Source: Beta vulgaris subsp. vulgaris (lineage: Eukaryota; Streptophyta; Magnoliopsida; Caryophyllales; Amaranthaceae). Taken from it: 64,000 nt of DNA. This document shows positions 33,178 through 45,672 of this stretch, one piece after another. The notes beneath the pieces were generated by a model. The model saw only the letters and a list, made by a program, of their open reading frames with translations. It ran no database searches and had not been told where the DNA came from. Position 1 is the stretch's first letter. Each line of letters opens with the position of its first letter. The stretch is taken from the NCBI RefSeq assembly GCF_026745355.1, contig NC_079206.1, positions 10,570,779-10,634,778 on the forward strand. Reading direction: 5' to 3'. The position numbers and the translations under genes were made by a program.

Positions 33178-34160
33178 GCGGCTGGGTATTATTTCGTAGC
33201 TAGGTGGCCTAAATTAACACGGGAAAATGTAAATTTGATTGTATAAGAAGGAACACACTAATCGTGCTATATGATTTTTTTTTTTTGGGCAAACTCATGT
33301 TATAGAGTATTCCCTACATTTTCTTTTATTGTTCCTGTATTTCTCATTGGGGAATTACAATATGTTGTTCCTATTTTAAATCTTTTCATAAATAGTATAA
33401 TTTATAAACTAAATTTTCCATTAGTTTTAATTATTAATAAATGTGTTCACACCATTGAGTAGTCATTTTTACCTTTTTACCTTTCAAATTTCTGTCTAAT
33501 ATCCATCTCACTTTCTAGTGCGCGTCTCCCAATTCAAATTATTGAATTTAAATATTTTTTATTATATATTATTAAAAATTATAATTATTAAATATTAATA
33601 AAGTACTAATTGAGACAAATCAAACAAGACCCTACATAACTATATTTTTTTCTTATAAATTGAAAGAAATTTAAAAAAAATCTCTAATTATGAATAGAGT
33701 CAATATTATAACTGAGAATTGTGGAGGATAAAAAAAAAACAAAAGTACGATAATAATAATAATAATTATTATTATTGTTATTATTATGTTTAAATTACAA
33801 TTGTCATTATTATTTTATTTATGCTCTATTTTTATGTTAATTTCAGTATATTTAAGTGCATTTAAATTACATTCAATTTCGTTTAATATACTCAAAAATA
33901 AATTAAATTCAGTTCAGTTCAGTTCAATACAATCAAATTAAATTAATTTCACTTACTCCAGTTCAGTACGTACACTTAAATAAAATTCAGTTCACTTTGG
34001 TCCAAAAAACAAGAGGTTGAGGTGTCAAATGCGATTTTCATAAGCATGTTTTGCGATATTTCTTAATTAGTCGTTTCTATTAGTGGTAAACATATCTAGT
34101 AGGCATAAAGTCCAATTAGCAAAGAATTTAAATTAAGCAATTTGCATAGCACCCTTTTTT
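33178..34160. other. AT-rich intergenic DNA with ATT microsatellite
   Basis: Holds an AAT/ATT palindromic microsatellite (33749-33788) and a few TTCAG pentamers (33910-33926). No gene. Confidence 0.45.
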
Positions 34161-34255
34161 TTTTTATCATAACTGGTAAATATCAGGTTAAGATTGAGAT
34201 GCTGTGAACGATAGGTCACAGCTTTGAATCCCCCTCTTTTTTTTTTTTTTTTTAC
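34161..34255 (+). mobile_element. SINE head or tRNA-derived fragment
   Basis: GGTTAAGATTGAGATGCTGTGAACGATAGGTCACAGCTTTGAATCC-type sequence (34187-34231) is closely similar to 57290-57336, ends with CCCCCTCT and is followed by a long T-run. TTTGAATCC resembles a pol III B box. The A-box side is degenerate, so it is an old SINE relic. Confidence 0.5.
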
Positions 34256-35420
34256 CTTGTACTGTCTTTGTGGTTCATACGATCATACGGATAAAAAAAA
34301 TCAGTTTGAATTCAGAAATATACATGGTTTCCAATAACTATTTTTGGGATAGAACTTTGTTCCATATCTTTTGTCTATTCTTAGCTTTTATTTTACTAAC
34401 GATAAAAAAAACTTAAATTATGTAGTATAAAAAGTGCGCATTATATAATCCAAGCAAAAGCGTCAGCAATATGATCAGTGACAGACATAGATTAAGGTGT
34501 TAACAAGCAAAGTTGAGTCGGTTCTTTTAAAATTGAAATTTTCATGTAATTCTATACCATCTCGAGACTAATTTGCACTTTTTGTAAGCTTTACGCTTAG
34601 TTTTCAAGCTCCAACACAGCAAATGGATTTCTTTTTAATGTAAAACTAATATTTTGAGTTTTGACCCACCGATGCCTCGGGCAGTTATAATTGATTTTAT
34701 CAGTTTTTCGTAATTTTCTATCTATTGTAAAAATTGGAAAAATGAACATTATAGCATGATAAGATATTTATAAAAAAAAATCTTATAAGAATTGGAGATA
34801 AAAATAACAATTTTAATAGAATTGAGGTAAAAAAATGTTATTACCTGGATAAAAGTGTTAGAAATCAAAAGATTTGTCTATATCTTTATTGTTGCATGTA
34901 ATTATAAGATTCCATTATGTTCTACGTTGAACCATAAAACATTAAAATGATAGTAGATTGGTGGTTAAATTATCACAATTTCATTTCAGAGGTCATGTGA
35001 TTGATTCCTAGTAAATACGCATTGTTAATATTATCGTTGTAGATGAGAACTGACACTTTGAAGGATAAAAATAAAAAAGACAAAAAAAATAAAGAGTTTT
35101 AAAAAGGTATACATGCTTCAATATTAGCAAATGACCGGATTATACTATCAAAAAAGAAAAAAAATTTAAACGATAAATTTGTAAAAAAAAAATGATATAT
35201 ACGAAATAACGCTAATAAATCAGGTCCCGTTAAGTTAAGGACTACATGAGTCTTAAGGGGGATAAAATATCCTTAAAAAATAATGTCGATTAGATATGTA
35301 AAAATGTTAAAGAAGAAAATAAATATTTAAATATGTTTTTAGAAGACAATCAAACTAAAATTAAAATTTCGATTTATTCGGTTTTTTTTTTATCCAAACA
35401 CCTTTCATCTGAGTCTAATA
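34256..35420. other. AT-rich intergenic DNA, no gene seen
   Basis: No frame of note, no clear repeats beyond A/T runs. Confidence 0.45.
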
Positions 35421-35679
35421 CTTCATCCGTTTCTAAATAAGTGCAACATTTCTTGTTTTCACGTTTGCCAATGCATTATTTTAACCATTAATATTTTCAG
35501 TTATCAATAAGTAAAAATTATAAAAAGTTGATATTAAAAAAAACTCACATTCAGACGAATTTAACAAGATCCCACATGACTATGTTTTTCTTAAAATGTA
35601 AATCACCAAAGCTAATTAAAGTTTAAACTATGAATAGTAAACACTATGCAAATGTTGTACTTATTTAGAAACAGGGGAG
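35421..35679. mobile_element. Stowaway-like MITE
   Basis: Left CTTCATCCGTTTCTAAATAA and right TTATTTAGAAACAGGGGAG are inverted repeats; inner AAGTGCAACATTT pairs with AAATGTTGTACTT. TA flanks both ends. Related to 18569-18825 by interior words such as CATGACTATG and AATAGTAAACA-type sequence. Confidence 0.82.
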
Positions 35680-35779
35680 TATGAAAATTCAAATTTCTAA
35701 AAATTTAGTTTAAAACCAATTTGAATTGAACAAAAATCAGTTTCAGAATTAGTAACTCAATTTGTATGGATTGATAAGT

Positions 35780-35979
35780 TACATCTCAGGTTATATATGC
35801 TGGTCTCATGAATTCGATCGGTTATGCTTACTCATCTTCATTCGTCTTTTGTTGGTCATATATTCCAAAAAGCCAATTGAGCAATTGATTTTACAATCGT
35901 TGGTATGGTTTTTCTAAATCGAACCCCGGACAATATTCTGGAATTCGGGGTGGTTACTCCACTGAGCTACCACCTCTCC
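35780..35979 (-). mobile_element. tRNA-derived SINE, second of two adjacent
   Basis: On - the head reads GGAGAGGTGGTAGCTCAGTG then GAGTAACC (A box, about 35979-35952) and CCGGGGTTCGATTT (B box, 35929-35916), a good pol III promoter. It begins exactly where the poly(A) tail of the neighbouring SINE (35988-35980) ends. The 3' limit is uncertain. Confidence 0.6.
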
Positions 35980-36922
35980 TTTTTTTTTACAACATCTATA
36001 ATACAAGTCAAATAGATTGTCTACGAGTTTCCCACCGTCTTCGGCGAGTGGACTAATTTCCTGCGAGAGTTTGCAAGGGTACCTCAAATAGCAGCATCTC
36101 TCCCAGGGGCGGATTTACTATGGGTTCACCGGGTTCAGGTGAACCCAGTGTTTTTTGGAAAAAATTTGCCCAGTTTTTTTTTTTTTAAATAAAAAATATT
36201 TTAGCGAATTGATATATACCATTTGCGTGTAATATAAAACATGGAACAAGCAGGGGTCAAGCTGGTTTTGTTCTCCATGAAACTCCATGGGTTTGCACAT
36301 AGGCTGGGGGTTCGAATCCCAGCAAAACCAAAATACCATTCTTTTATGTTCTTTGCATATGTATTCTTTCAACAATTACAAATATATTTTGAAATCAAAA
36401 TTAGTTGTCTTTCTATAATTGTATAAAATGGTAGAATGCTATGATTTAGTATTATTTTTTTTATCAATGAAAAATCCTTCCATGTGCGCTAGTAAGTTTA
36501 GGTGACAAATTTGAAAAGTTCCCTCCACGTGATAAGCCACTTACTTAGTTTAGATGGTAGATTTTTTTTTTATTTTAACAATATATTTTCCGCATTATGT
36601 ACTTATTTCAGAGCGAATCTAGATTTTTAATTGGTAAGGTGGCAATCAAAGCTTGGTTTTACTTTTTGAATCTTAAACGACGTCGTGTGAAAACAAGTGC
36701 ACGGTGTGCTACATGCACCCGGGTGCATATACAAAATTACGGCCCCAGCATCTAAGTAAATGGATGTATTTTTTTTTTTACCAGCTCCGAACCCATAGGT
36801 TTGGAATCCTGGATACGCCACTGATCTCTCCCAGTTGGAATTTTTCCATATCAAAGGCTCGAACTCAAGATCCTGGTTAAGAAGCGAGAGGCTCTTAAGT
36901 CTTAACCACTCATGTCAACCCC
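35980..36922 (-). mobile_element. tRNA-derived SINE (Au-like), split by a hAT element
   Basis: On - it starts GGGGTTGACATGAGTGG (A-box region, about 36922-36900), has TGAGTTCGAGCC (B box, 36867-36856), and continues ATATGGAAAAATTCCAACTG. The hAT element then interrupts it, and the body resumes at 36103 (GCTATTTGAGGTACCCTTG on -) and ends with GATGTTGTAAAAAAAA (35995-35980). The body phrases are like the widespread Au SINE family. Only the inserted 720 bp plus one target duplicate separates the halves. Confidence 0.7.
36104..36823. mobile_element. Non-autonomous hAT element, 720 bp
   Basis: Left end CAGGGGCGGATTTACTATGG and right end TTTGGAATCCTGGATACGCC-ACTG are imperfect inverted repeats with the CAGKGGCG start typical of hAT elements. 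The flanking 8-bp duplication ATCTCTCC is perfect (36096-36103 and 36824-36831). No transposase. Inside is a tRNA T-arm-like hairpin GCTGGGGGTTCGAATCCCAGC-like at 36303-36323 and a perfect palindrome ATGCACCCGGGTGCAT (36713-36728). Confidence 0.92.
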
Positions 36923-37130
36923 AATTGGTAAATAGATTGTTGTTGAGCAGGCATATACAGCTAAACTAATTAGTTTACTCTTTTAAAAAAAAAACAGCTA
37001 AAGTAGTCCCTTTCTCAAAGATGGATAATATACCATATAAGAAACTATTTTGAAACAGAAATATGTTTTTAAGGAAAAGGAAAGCATGAAAAACAGAAAA
37101 AGAAAAAAAAGATCATGGTACAAAGTAGGC

Positions 37131-37140
37131 AACTATATAT
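37131..37140 (+). promoter_or_regulatory. Probable TATA box of the GT47 gene
   Basis: AACTATATAT followed by AGAAGG lies about 220 bp before a good leader donor site (CACCT|GTAAGT at 37361). A leader acceptor (CTGGCAG at 38730-38736) lies 34 bp before the start codon. The pyrimidine-rich stretch 37200-37360 would be the first, non-coding exon, and 37361-38736 the leader intron. Confidence 0.5.
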
Positions 37141-37552
37141 AGAAGGAATACCGTTAACCGCGGATTCTGGCTGTCTTCCCTCCTGAATTCTCCGTGTGGA
37201 CTTTCTTTCTTTTCTTCTTCTATCATCTTCTATACAAAATTTCCTCTAAATCCATTTTTTTCATTATATTTTTCTCCATATTCAAATTCACTTTCACCAG
37301 CTTCTTTGTCGCTCGTTTCTTGCCTGCTTACTCTGTTCTGAATTACCCTTTTCTTCACCTGTAAGTTCTTATTTTTTGTTGTTAATTTTTTGTTTGATTT
37401 TAATTTTGTTATTCGTGTAAATTTTGCTCATGATTATTCTCTTCATACAATTGAAGTTGCTATTGTATTAGCTGCAATCATTGGTTTTCTTCCCTTTTCT
37501 GGGTGGAGGGAAAGATCAACTATTTCCATTTTTTTTTTCTTTCTAGGAGGTA

Positions 37553-37870
37553 CTCTCTCCGTTTCCTAAAGATTTTCTCTCTTTCCGTTTAAGGGTGTTT
37601 CCAAAAGATCTTCCCTCTTTCGCTTTATTCCTTATTTCGCAAAACAAATTTCCCTATTTACCCTCTCATGTCACTATCATATGGTCCAGCATTACATTAT
37701 TAATTTAATTTTACTCCCTTTCTCTCTCTTACTTTAACCTCTTTTTATTTGTTTATTTATCATAACCCCTTTCTCTTCCCTACTTTACTCACACCATGCC
37801 CCACACAACTTAATTTTTCTTGATATCTGTAGAAACTGTAAGTGGGAAGATATTTAGGAAACGGAGGAAG
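37553..37870. mobile_element. Stowaway-like MITE (family 2, inverted relative to 6031)
   Basis: CTCTCTCCGTTTCCTAAAGA at the left and TATTTAGGAAACGGAGGAAG at the right, TA on both sides. The interior is the reverse complement of the 6031-6348 element (e.g. CTCATGTCACTATCATATGG). It lies in the presumed leader intron of the GT47 gene. Confidence 0.88.
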
Positions 37871-38034
37871 TAGAAGTGATTTTATTTTCAGTTTTTACAT
37901 GAAGTAAGCCCTTTTATTTATTAACCATGCAAAATTAAAGATACCCATTTTTCTGAATACAAGATTTATTTGTCACATTAGTCTGGTGTTGGTATTGCAC
38001 TATAAATATAACTACTAATCCAAAAAGTGCGTAC

Positions 38035-38220
38035 CAAGTCAGGCTTGGCCTAGTGGTAAAAATTTAGTCTCATGACTTCAAGTCATAGGATCAAATTCCA
38101 CCAATGGCGATTTGGATGTAAGGTTTTTTTTACCATCCTCTTCCTCTAAGTAGTCTGACCGATAAATCTGACTGGTTAAATCCGTGCCAAGTGGGTCATA
38201 CAAACGTGACAAGGTAGGGT
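38035..38220 (+). mobile_element. tRNA-derived SINE
   Basis: TGGCCTAGTGGTAAAAAT (A box, 38046-38063) and GGATCAAATTCC (B box, 38088-38099) are spaced as in a tRNA-derived pol III promoter. A T-rich stretch and the SINE-like phrase CAAGTGGGTCATACAAACGT follow. It sits in the presumed leader intron of the GT47 gene. Confidence 0.6.
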
Positions 38221-38770
38221 AGAAATAGAAAAACTTTTACCAAACTAGGAATAAAGCAAAGTATGAAAAATTTATGAAATGGATGAAAGCTTTGCTTACT
38301 TGATGATAGGTTGAGTGGCTCTAGTGGGTTAGTTGGGAAGAAAGTAATTAAGTATTATGGTAGTTAGACTATTGGGATTTGACCAAGTACTAGAAAGAGG
38401 TTTATAAAGTTTTCATTTCTTTAAGTTTTTATTCTTGTTCATTTGAACCTAGGTTTTTATGCATTTTTGAAGATATTAAGTCATTAACTAGCTAAGATAG
38501 CTTACATCACCTTGAATTTGGAACATGAGACTATGATGATCCATCTTTTTATTCACATAATTAGTTCTTCCATGTACTTAATCATGTTTTGAAGGAAGTG
38601 CTTAATTATTAGGTGGAATTTTCTTTGTAAAGATCATAGAAATGTCATATAAATTACCTAAGAATTGCATATGTATACTTTCAGATGTATTATTTGTACT
38701 ACAAACCTTTAATCAGATGCATTTTTCATCTGGCAGGGAGTTCTAAGAGGCAAAAACATTAGGAGATGAG

Positions 38771-41655
38771 ATGAACAAATCACTAAAACGTCTAATTGTA
38801 CTAGTACTGTACAAAATTGATTGGAGGAAGCTGTTTTTCATTTTGGCCCTTGTTACAATAGTGGGAATCGTTCTTCAAATCAGTCTCCTTCCGTTCCCAC
38901 TTTCGACATGGCTGCACTCTCCATTAGTTAGAGTTTCAACTACTAGGAATTTCACTAATCCTCTGCAATTAAGCTTGAGACATGGAAAAAACTGGCCACT
39001 AAACCAACTTTTGGTACCCGTTGATCACTTAAATTCTTCGAGTGGACTAACGAAGGGAGTACATAGAGTTGAGGCGGATTCTAGTCCTTTGAAAAGGAAA
39101 AGGAGAAGAAGAAAGCGAGAAGATGATCAGTTGCATATCGCGGTTTCTCCTCCCACTCCTAGAACTCCACCAACACCCTTGCAGGTATTTTTGGTTTTCT
39201 GATATCTTTCTGAAGTTTGCAGACTGAAAGCGTACAGTCTTAACGTATTTTAACTCCGCTTTTCTTTTTCTCTTGGTAGAGATTTGTCTGGTCCTTATCA
39301 CCTAGTGAGGCACTTTTGTATGCTAAAAAGGAGTTGAAGAATGCTCAGCCTATTGCCAATGATTCTGATCTATATGCCCCTATCTTTAAGAATGTCTCTA
39401 AATTTAAAAGGTATGTTTTTGCTAGCATATTGTAACATCAGAGTTTATTTGGTAGAATGACTTTGTCCTTATAAAGTATGTTCTGACTAGCATAGTTAGG
39501 TATGTTCTTGGAAATGTGTATACAAGATTGAGTGATTGAAGATACATGGAAGATTCTTATGGCATTATAAACCTTTGTTAATAATGGCAAGTTTTCAGAA
39601 GAGAAAAATAGTTGCAATGTATGTGAATCTCTGAAGAATCAAAGCCTAAAACACTATGTTGAGCTTTTGTTTGCTGCTTTACTCATTTGTGATTTAATAT
39701 GATAAATGTAATGCTTCTGATTTCCTTGTGTTTTCGCATTGATAATTGGGCTTACAAAAGTGAGTAATGATGCAGTGTGTTAAACAAATTACATTGCATA
39801 AGATGATGCCAAAATTTTCAGTCAAAAGTTCAATGAACAATGAGTATACGTTGTGAGAGAAGAGTTAAAACTTTGAGTAATTGCCCTATAGATCCTATAT
39901 CTACGTATATGAAGAAGAAATCATGTAAGGAAGGGGATTCTTATTTGTACAAATGATCTTTCGAGCTTGGAACGAGAATGGAGAAATTAACGATACTTCT
40001 TTATCATTTGAGTTTCTGCCAGATCGGTCGCTCAAGATCTTTGGTCTCTACCCAGACCCGATGAGAATTAAGAAAAATGGGATCACTTATTATTTACTCG
40101 TTGAGAATGATTCTTATTAGTTCATGGCCTAAGTATACCAGTGGGAGACTGGGAGTCCTGAGTTCAGTGTCACTTTGAACACCTTGTAGACAGTCCTGCT
40201 ATTGTAACATCCTTTAACCTAACTTGTCTATAAATTGTTTCCTCTTCTGATGTTTTCATGTCCAACGGCAGGAGTTATGAACTAATGGAGCTTATACTCA
40301 AAGTATATGTGTATCCAGATGGACGTCCACCGATATTTCATAGCCCACACCTTAGTGGAATTTATGCATCTGAGGGATGGTTTATGAAGTTATTAGAAGG
40401 GAACAGACAGTTTGTTACCAGAGACCCTGAAAAGGCCCATTTGTTCTATCTGCCATACAGTGCACGTCAGCTCCAGCAAGCTCTATATGTACAAGGATCA
40501 CATAATTTGGCTCCTCTCTCGCTATTCTTAAGAGATTATGTTAACTCGCTGTCTGCTAAGTATCCTTTCTGGAACCGCACTCATGGAGCAGATCACTTTC
40601 TAGTAGCTTGTCATGATTGGGTATCTATCTCTTTACTACCTTGAGTTTTTATACTTCATGATGGAGAATTTTTTTTATAACATATGATCAGTTTCTCCTC
40701 ATTTGTTTTCTAAAACTTCTTGTATTAGAAAGTTTGGTACCATCTATCAGATACAGTATAAACATTAAAAATCAAAATCAAGCAAAATATGAAAAAAGTT
40801 GCCAAGTATTTAAATGAAAGGCTAACATATGTTGCTTAACATTTGATATTTTTTCCCTGATAACTAGTGACCAAATACTTGTGTCAGACTGTCTGAGAGG
40901 AGAACGACTGACCTTGTTTGCCTTTGATTATACTTCACCTTATGCTTCCTTTTTGTGTTTCTTTTCTGTTTTGCTTATAGGGTCCTTACACATTAAAGGC
41001 ACATGAGGAGCTAGTGAAGAACACTATAAAAGCTGTTTGTAATGCTGATTTATCTGAAGGAATCTTCAAAGCTGGAAAAGATGTCTCTCTCCCAGAAACC
41101 ACCATAAGAAGACCCAAGAAACCTCTTCGAAACATTGGTGGTGGGATGAGGGTATCACGACGCCCCATCCTAGCATTCTTTGCTGGAAGCATGCATGGAC
41201 GAGTTCGCCCTTTACTTCTCAAGCATTGGCGTAACAAAGATGAATATATGCGGATTTATGGACCCTTGCCTCGTAGTGTGTCTAGGCAAATGTCATACAT
41301 TCAGCATATGAAATCTAGCAAGTTCTGCATTTGTCCAATGGGGTATGAAGTTAACAGCCCAAGGATTGTCGAGGCTATATATTACGAATGCATTCCCGTG
41401 ATTATTGCAGACAATTTTACCCCTCCATTTGATGATGTGCTTGATTGGAGTGCATTTTCTGTGACAGTGGCTGAGAAGGATATTCCCAAATTAAAAGAAA
41501 TTCTTGATGCTATCCCTCTCAGACAGTATTTAAAAATGCTGGAGAATCTGAAAATGCTTCAGAGACATTTTCTGTGGAATTTCAGGCCGATTAAGTATGA
41601 TCTATTCCATATGATCTTGCATTCAATATGGCTTAGCAGACTAAATCAGATTTAG
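38771..41655 (+). CDS. GT47 exostosin-family glycosyltransferase
   Basis: Exons 38771-39184, 39280-39410, 40272-40620, 40981-41655, GT-AG joins, 522 aa. Residues 21-40 ([20 protein letters not shown]) form a signal anchor near the N-terminus, giving a type II Golgi protein with a cytosolic basic tail. A stem follows with an unusual basic tract KRKRRRRKR (108-116). The exostosin domain runs from about 182 ([15 protein letters not shown]) to the end, including [43 protein letters not shown] and the donor-binding C-terminal block [20 protein letters not shown] (about 416-435), [13 protein letters not shown] and DWSAFSV. Plant GT47 enzymes build pectin, xylan or xyloglucan side chains; this clade (At5g03795/At3g07620-like) has no settled substrate. 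A leader intron with a MITE and a SINE precedes it. Confidence 0.93.
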
Positions 41656-43683
41656 TTCCAGATTAGCAGAAGTGTTTGGGTTTTCCTGACGGAATTTGGC
41701 CATGATCTGATATGCTAGCTGATATCTGGTGACTTTGTTTCGAGTGATAAATGCTAGATCTCTATCGTATAGTGCGTATGGAGACTGGAGAGCTCAAAAT
41801 ATTTCAATTTTACTATGCTGCAATGATCAAAGAGTGTTCTCTTCAGGTTTTCCTAATTTACATCCGGATGTGCAAATAATGCAATGTCTCAGTGGCATTC
41901 TTTGCAAGTTTGGAGAAACTGACACATGTTTCGGATAGTTTTTACAAAAATAGGGGTTTGAGATTTCGGGAAGTTATCTGCACAGAAATTACAGAAGTTG
42001 CATATATCTCGGATATAATTTTATTAGGAGTTTCTTATGTTCTCTTATGCATTTACTTGAAACTGCGTAACCAGAGAGAGCAAGCAGCTTCTGCACAGTT
42101 GATTGTGCAGGTATGGCACTCGGAAATTAAACATTTCTGATTACTTGTCAATATCATCCTATTGCCTTGTAATATTAGACATAGATTGAAGTTTCAAAAC
42201 TTCTTTTGCAGGAAAATTTATCAGAAGAATTTGTGTCTCATCATTTGGGAGTTAGAGAATAAAGAGATGGTCTGACGGACAAAGCTTTCAATCAAGATTA
42301 TACTGTATCATAGATTCATAGTATTATGAAGACCAGGACAGGACAAGAGGTATATTTTCGTTGCTTTAACGACATCAAAGGAAAACCCTTTTGGATGTAT
42401 ATAATTGAACACACAATTTTTTTCTTCCATACATTGCATATAAGTTATAGGCGTGTTTATTAAGAGGTATACAAATACAAAAACAACATTTTCTTAACTC
42501 CTGAAAGTTGCTACTGTTGTGATTATTGATGTACAGTAAACACTAAACAGTATACTATACGATGTAAACTTTACTTGTGGAAAGAAATGAAACGAAGCTT
42601 ACATTGTTTAGCTCGTAGCCCTGTATCTTGGCTCCTTGCATTTTATATTTATGTTTCACGAACCTAAAGCATTTCCTTCATGCGGTCTACTTAAGCCTAT
42701 GTCAATTTAACCAAATTTTGGGTGCCATCTTTTAAAGACTTGACTGTCGAAGTCTACATCCCCCTTTGGTTCAGATAAGTAGATTTCAGATGAAAAGAAC
42801 ATAGCTCGAGCTCAAATAAGTGTCGCTCAGGTCAAAAGAACATAAAGTAACGCGATTTGTGAGTCCAAATCTATGGCCTCACATCCCCTTTGGTTTCAGC
42901 TGGAATTTGGTGAGTTGGCTTCATTCGAAGTGTGTACTTGTAGCTTTTGAAACTATATTTTCTGATACTTTACAGTAGCATTTGTTATGGATCAAACTAA
43001 AGCAAAAAGAAAAGTTGAGGTTCCATTTGAGTTGCTTAAAGAATTTCTACTAAATTGTAGCAACAACGTTCAGAATATATCCATAACATCTACATCCTTT
43101 TTTTGAATAGGAACTACACTTACATTTAATTGTAAGCCTGTAAGTACTTTATTTACATCTCTCCTACTGTACTAGGAAAAAGTGTGTTATTGATGAGTGT
43201 ATTTGTTTTTATACTACTATTTGTCATTGCTATAGTCGAGTAAAGAAAACACCAAGATCTAGCAATTATATTTAGATACGAGTTGTAAAGGTATGTTCTT
43301 GGTTTCTATTTCCCCGAATTAATACGAAAGAATACTCTTTTGTTCGAATTTCTCGATCTCAAATTGCCTTTTTAACAATTTTTATTAGGAATGTGCATAA
43401 ACTAAAGAATTATTCCCTCCATTCCTCTTTTGTCTGATTTTAATAATCTCAAATTGGCTTTACATCAAAAGGAAAACAATGTTTATTAGAAATGTAAATA
43501 AATTGAGTTAGTCCCTTCATTCCGTATATAATACTACTCATTAACTCGTCTTATTTTTTTCCAAATTATCTATGTCGATGCAATGTAATATGTTTTTTCA
43601 ACTCACAATGCACTATAAATAGTCAATTTCAAATATCAATGCATTAAACTAACATCTCTTAGAAGTTTGTGCCTAACCTAATA
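41656..43683 (+). other. 3' flank of the GT47 gene and intergenic DNA
   Basis: The first several hundred bases are T-rich, as in a 3' UTR. A stretch with donor and acceptor-like sites (GCAGGTATGG at 42107; TTTTGCAG at 42204) could be a 3'-UTR intron. Short frames here have no recognised content. Confidence 0.4.
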
Positions 43684-43968
43684 CTCCCTCCGTTTCATAA
43701 TATAAGGCACGCACGATGTTCGAGGTCGAACTTTGACCGTTAATTACTTTCAATTTATATTGATAAAAAATTCTAAAAAATAATATTATTATAGTATTTT
43801 TCAAGATGAATTTAACTGTATGATTTTTATAATTTTTATTTATCGTATTTAATATTAGTGATACACGTTAGACCAAGTCTAACGTGTATCACTAATATTT
43901 AAGAGATATTTGTGGTCAAAACAAATTTTCGTAATGCGTAAATGCCTTATATTTTGAAACAGAGGAAG
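43684..43968. mobile_element. Stowaway-like MITE (family 4), downstream of the MYB gene
   Basis: CTCCCTCCGTTTCATAATAT and ATATTTTGAAACAGAGGAAG are inverted ends, TA on both sides. Inside is a near-perfect palindrome around 43860-43900 (TACACGTTAGACCAAGTCTAACGTGTA core). The family is shared with 44754-44988. Confidence 0.85.
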
Positions 43969-44281
43969 TAGTACTAGTGAATTCTAAATACCAATCCATG
44001 AAACTGTTATCGATTAGAAGTTTGTATATAAACTTAAAGACCAGCTAACAGGAATGAACGGAGTAACTAGTAAAAATTATGATTCATCCGTTTTGAAATA
44101 AATGTAACACTTCTATCTTTTATGTGAGAACTTTTTAATATTTATTTCAGATAATAGAAATATAACTTTGGGATCAAGGAAAATATGCGGTTAAGAACCA
44201 CCAAATTGGGACTTAATTACTTAACAACCTGAATTAAGTAAATAAACTAAAGTTTTGCACTAAAAAAACATAAACTAATAA

Positions 44282-45628
44282 CTATGCTCCTTGTTCATCT
44301 ATTTGAAGAAATTTGTCAATCCAATCCAAACCATAAGTTCCTTCAGCAGAGAAATGAAACAAATCATTCATGTCAATGTTAATTTCAGTGTCTTCATTTT
44401 CCAAATTTTCTTCTCTCATCTCCTCACTTGGTGGCGTTGTACCAGCAGGAGTTGCTGGAAATTCTGACTTCCTCTCCTTGTGATTTACTTTTTTGCTCAA
44501 ATGAGAATTCCAGTAATTTTTTATCTCATTATCTGTTCTTCCTGGGAGTCTTCCTGCAATCAATGACCACCTTACAACAAAATGGCAGCTTAAATTAGTC
44601 CTAAAAACTAACTTCTTTAAACTGTAAAATGACAGCTCTGTTTGAATTATCAACTGAAATTGATCAATTAGTTAATCAAGCCTCATATTCACGTTTATCG
44701 ACGATATACAACTTTCACAATTAATATCTTTAAATATTTATTGTTAAAAGGTACTCCTTCTATTTCAAAATATATGGCATTCACGCTTTAGGAAAATTTG
44801 CTTTGACCACAAATATCTCTCAAATACGATAAATAAAAATTATAAATATTATACCGTTGGATTCGTCTTGAAAAATACTATAATAACATAATTTTTTAAA
44901 ATTTTCTATCAACATATATTGAGAGTAATTAACGGTCAAAGGTCGACCTCGAACATCATGCATGCCTTATATTTTGAAACGGAGGGAGTATATAAAATTT
45001 GATATTTTGAAAAAAAATACATTGAACCAAACCTATAATACTCTATAGTTCAGAAAAAGGTCAAAAGTGACATATGTACAAAGTGCAAAAGTAAATGTTG
45101 GCAAATATTTTAAGACAAATAAGGTATTCTCTCCGTTCCTATTTGTTCTTCCTACTTTGACTCCTTTTCTTTTTCAGAAATATTTTACATAGAAAGAAGA
45201 AATAGGAACGGAGGGAGTAAATAAGAATGAAATACTTTAGTTCATTACATATATACTTGTAGACTTATAGTACAATACTACTTGGTTATACATTATGATT
45301 GAATGCTTGTTAGTTGCAATTCTGATTTAATTGCTCCAATAGATATATTGTGGTCATAAGGTGATTCAGATATTGACTAGATTCTAAACGAATACTAGTA
45401 GATTATAAAGGACATATGTATGAACATAATTCAATACCTATTGCCAAGAAGTTTGTGAAGCCTAAGTATTAAGTCCTCCTCTTCATCAGAAATATTTCCC
45501 CTTTTAATGTTTGGTCTTAGGTAATTCAACCATCTCAGTCTACAACTCTTCCCACATCGATTCACTCCTGCACATTTCGCAAATATGCATTATTTCCTAT
45601 CAAAAGATGCATAATTAAGGTCAATAGA

Positions 45629-45672
<44 letters not shown>

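Noticed and set aside
36303..36323. tRNA gene suggested by a T-arm-like hairpin with GGTTCGAATCC
   Set aside because: No acceptor stem, D-arm or anticodon arm can be placed upstream; it lies inside a hAT element.
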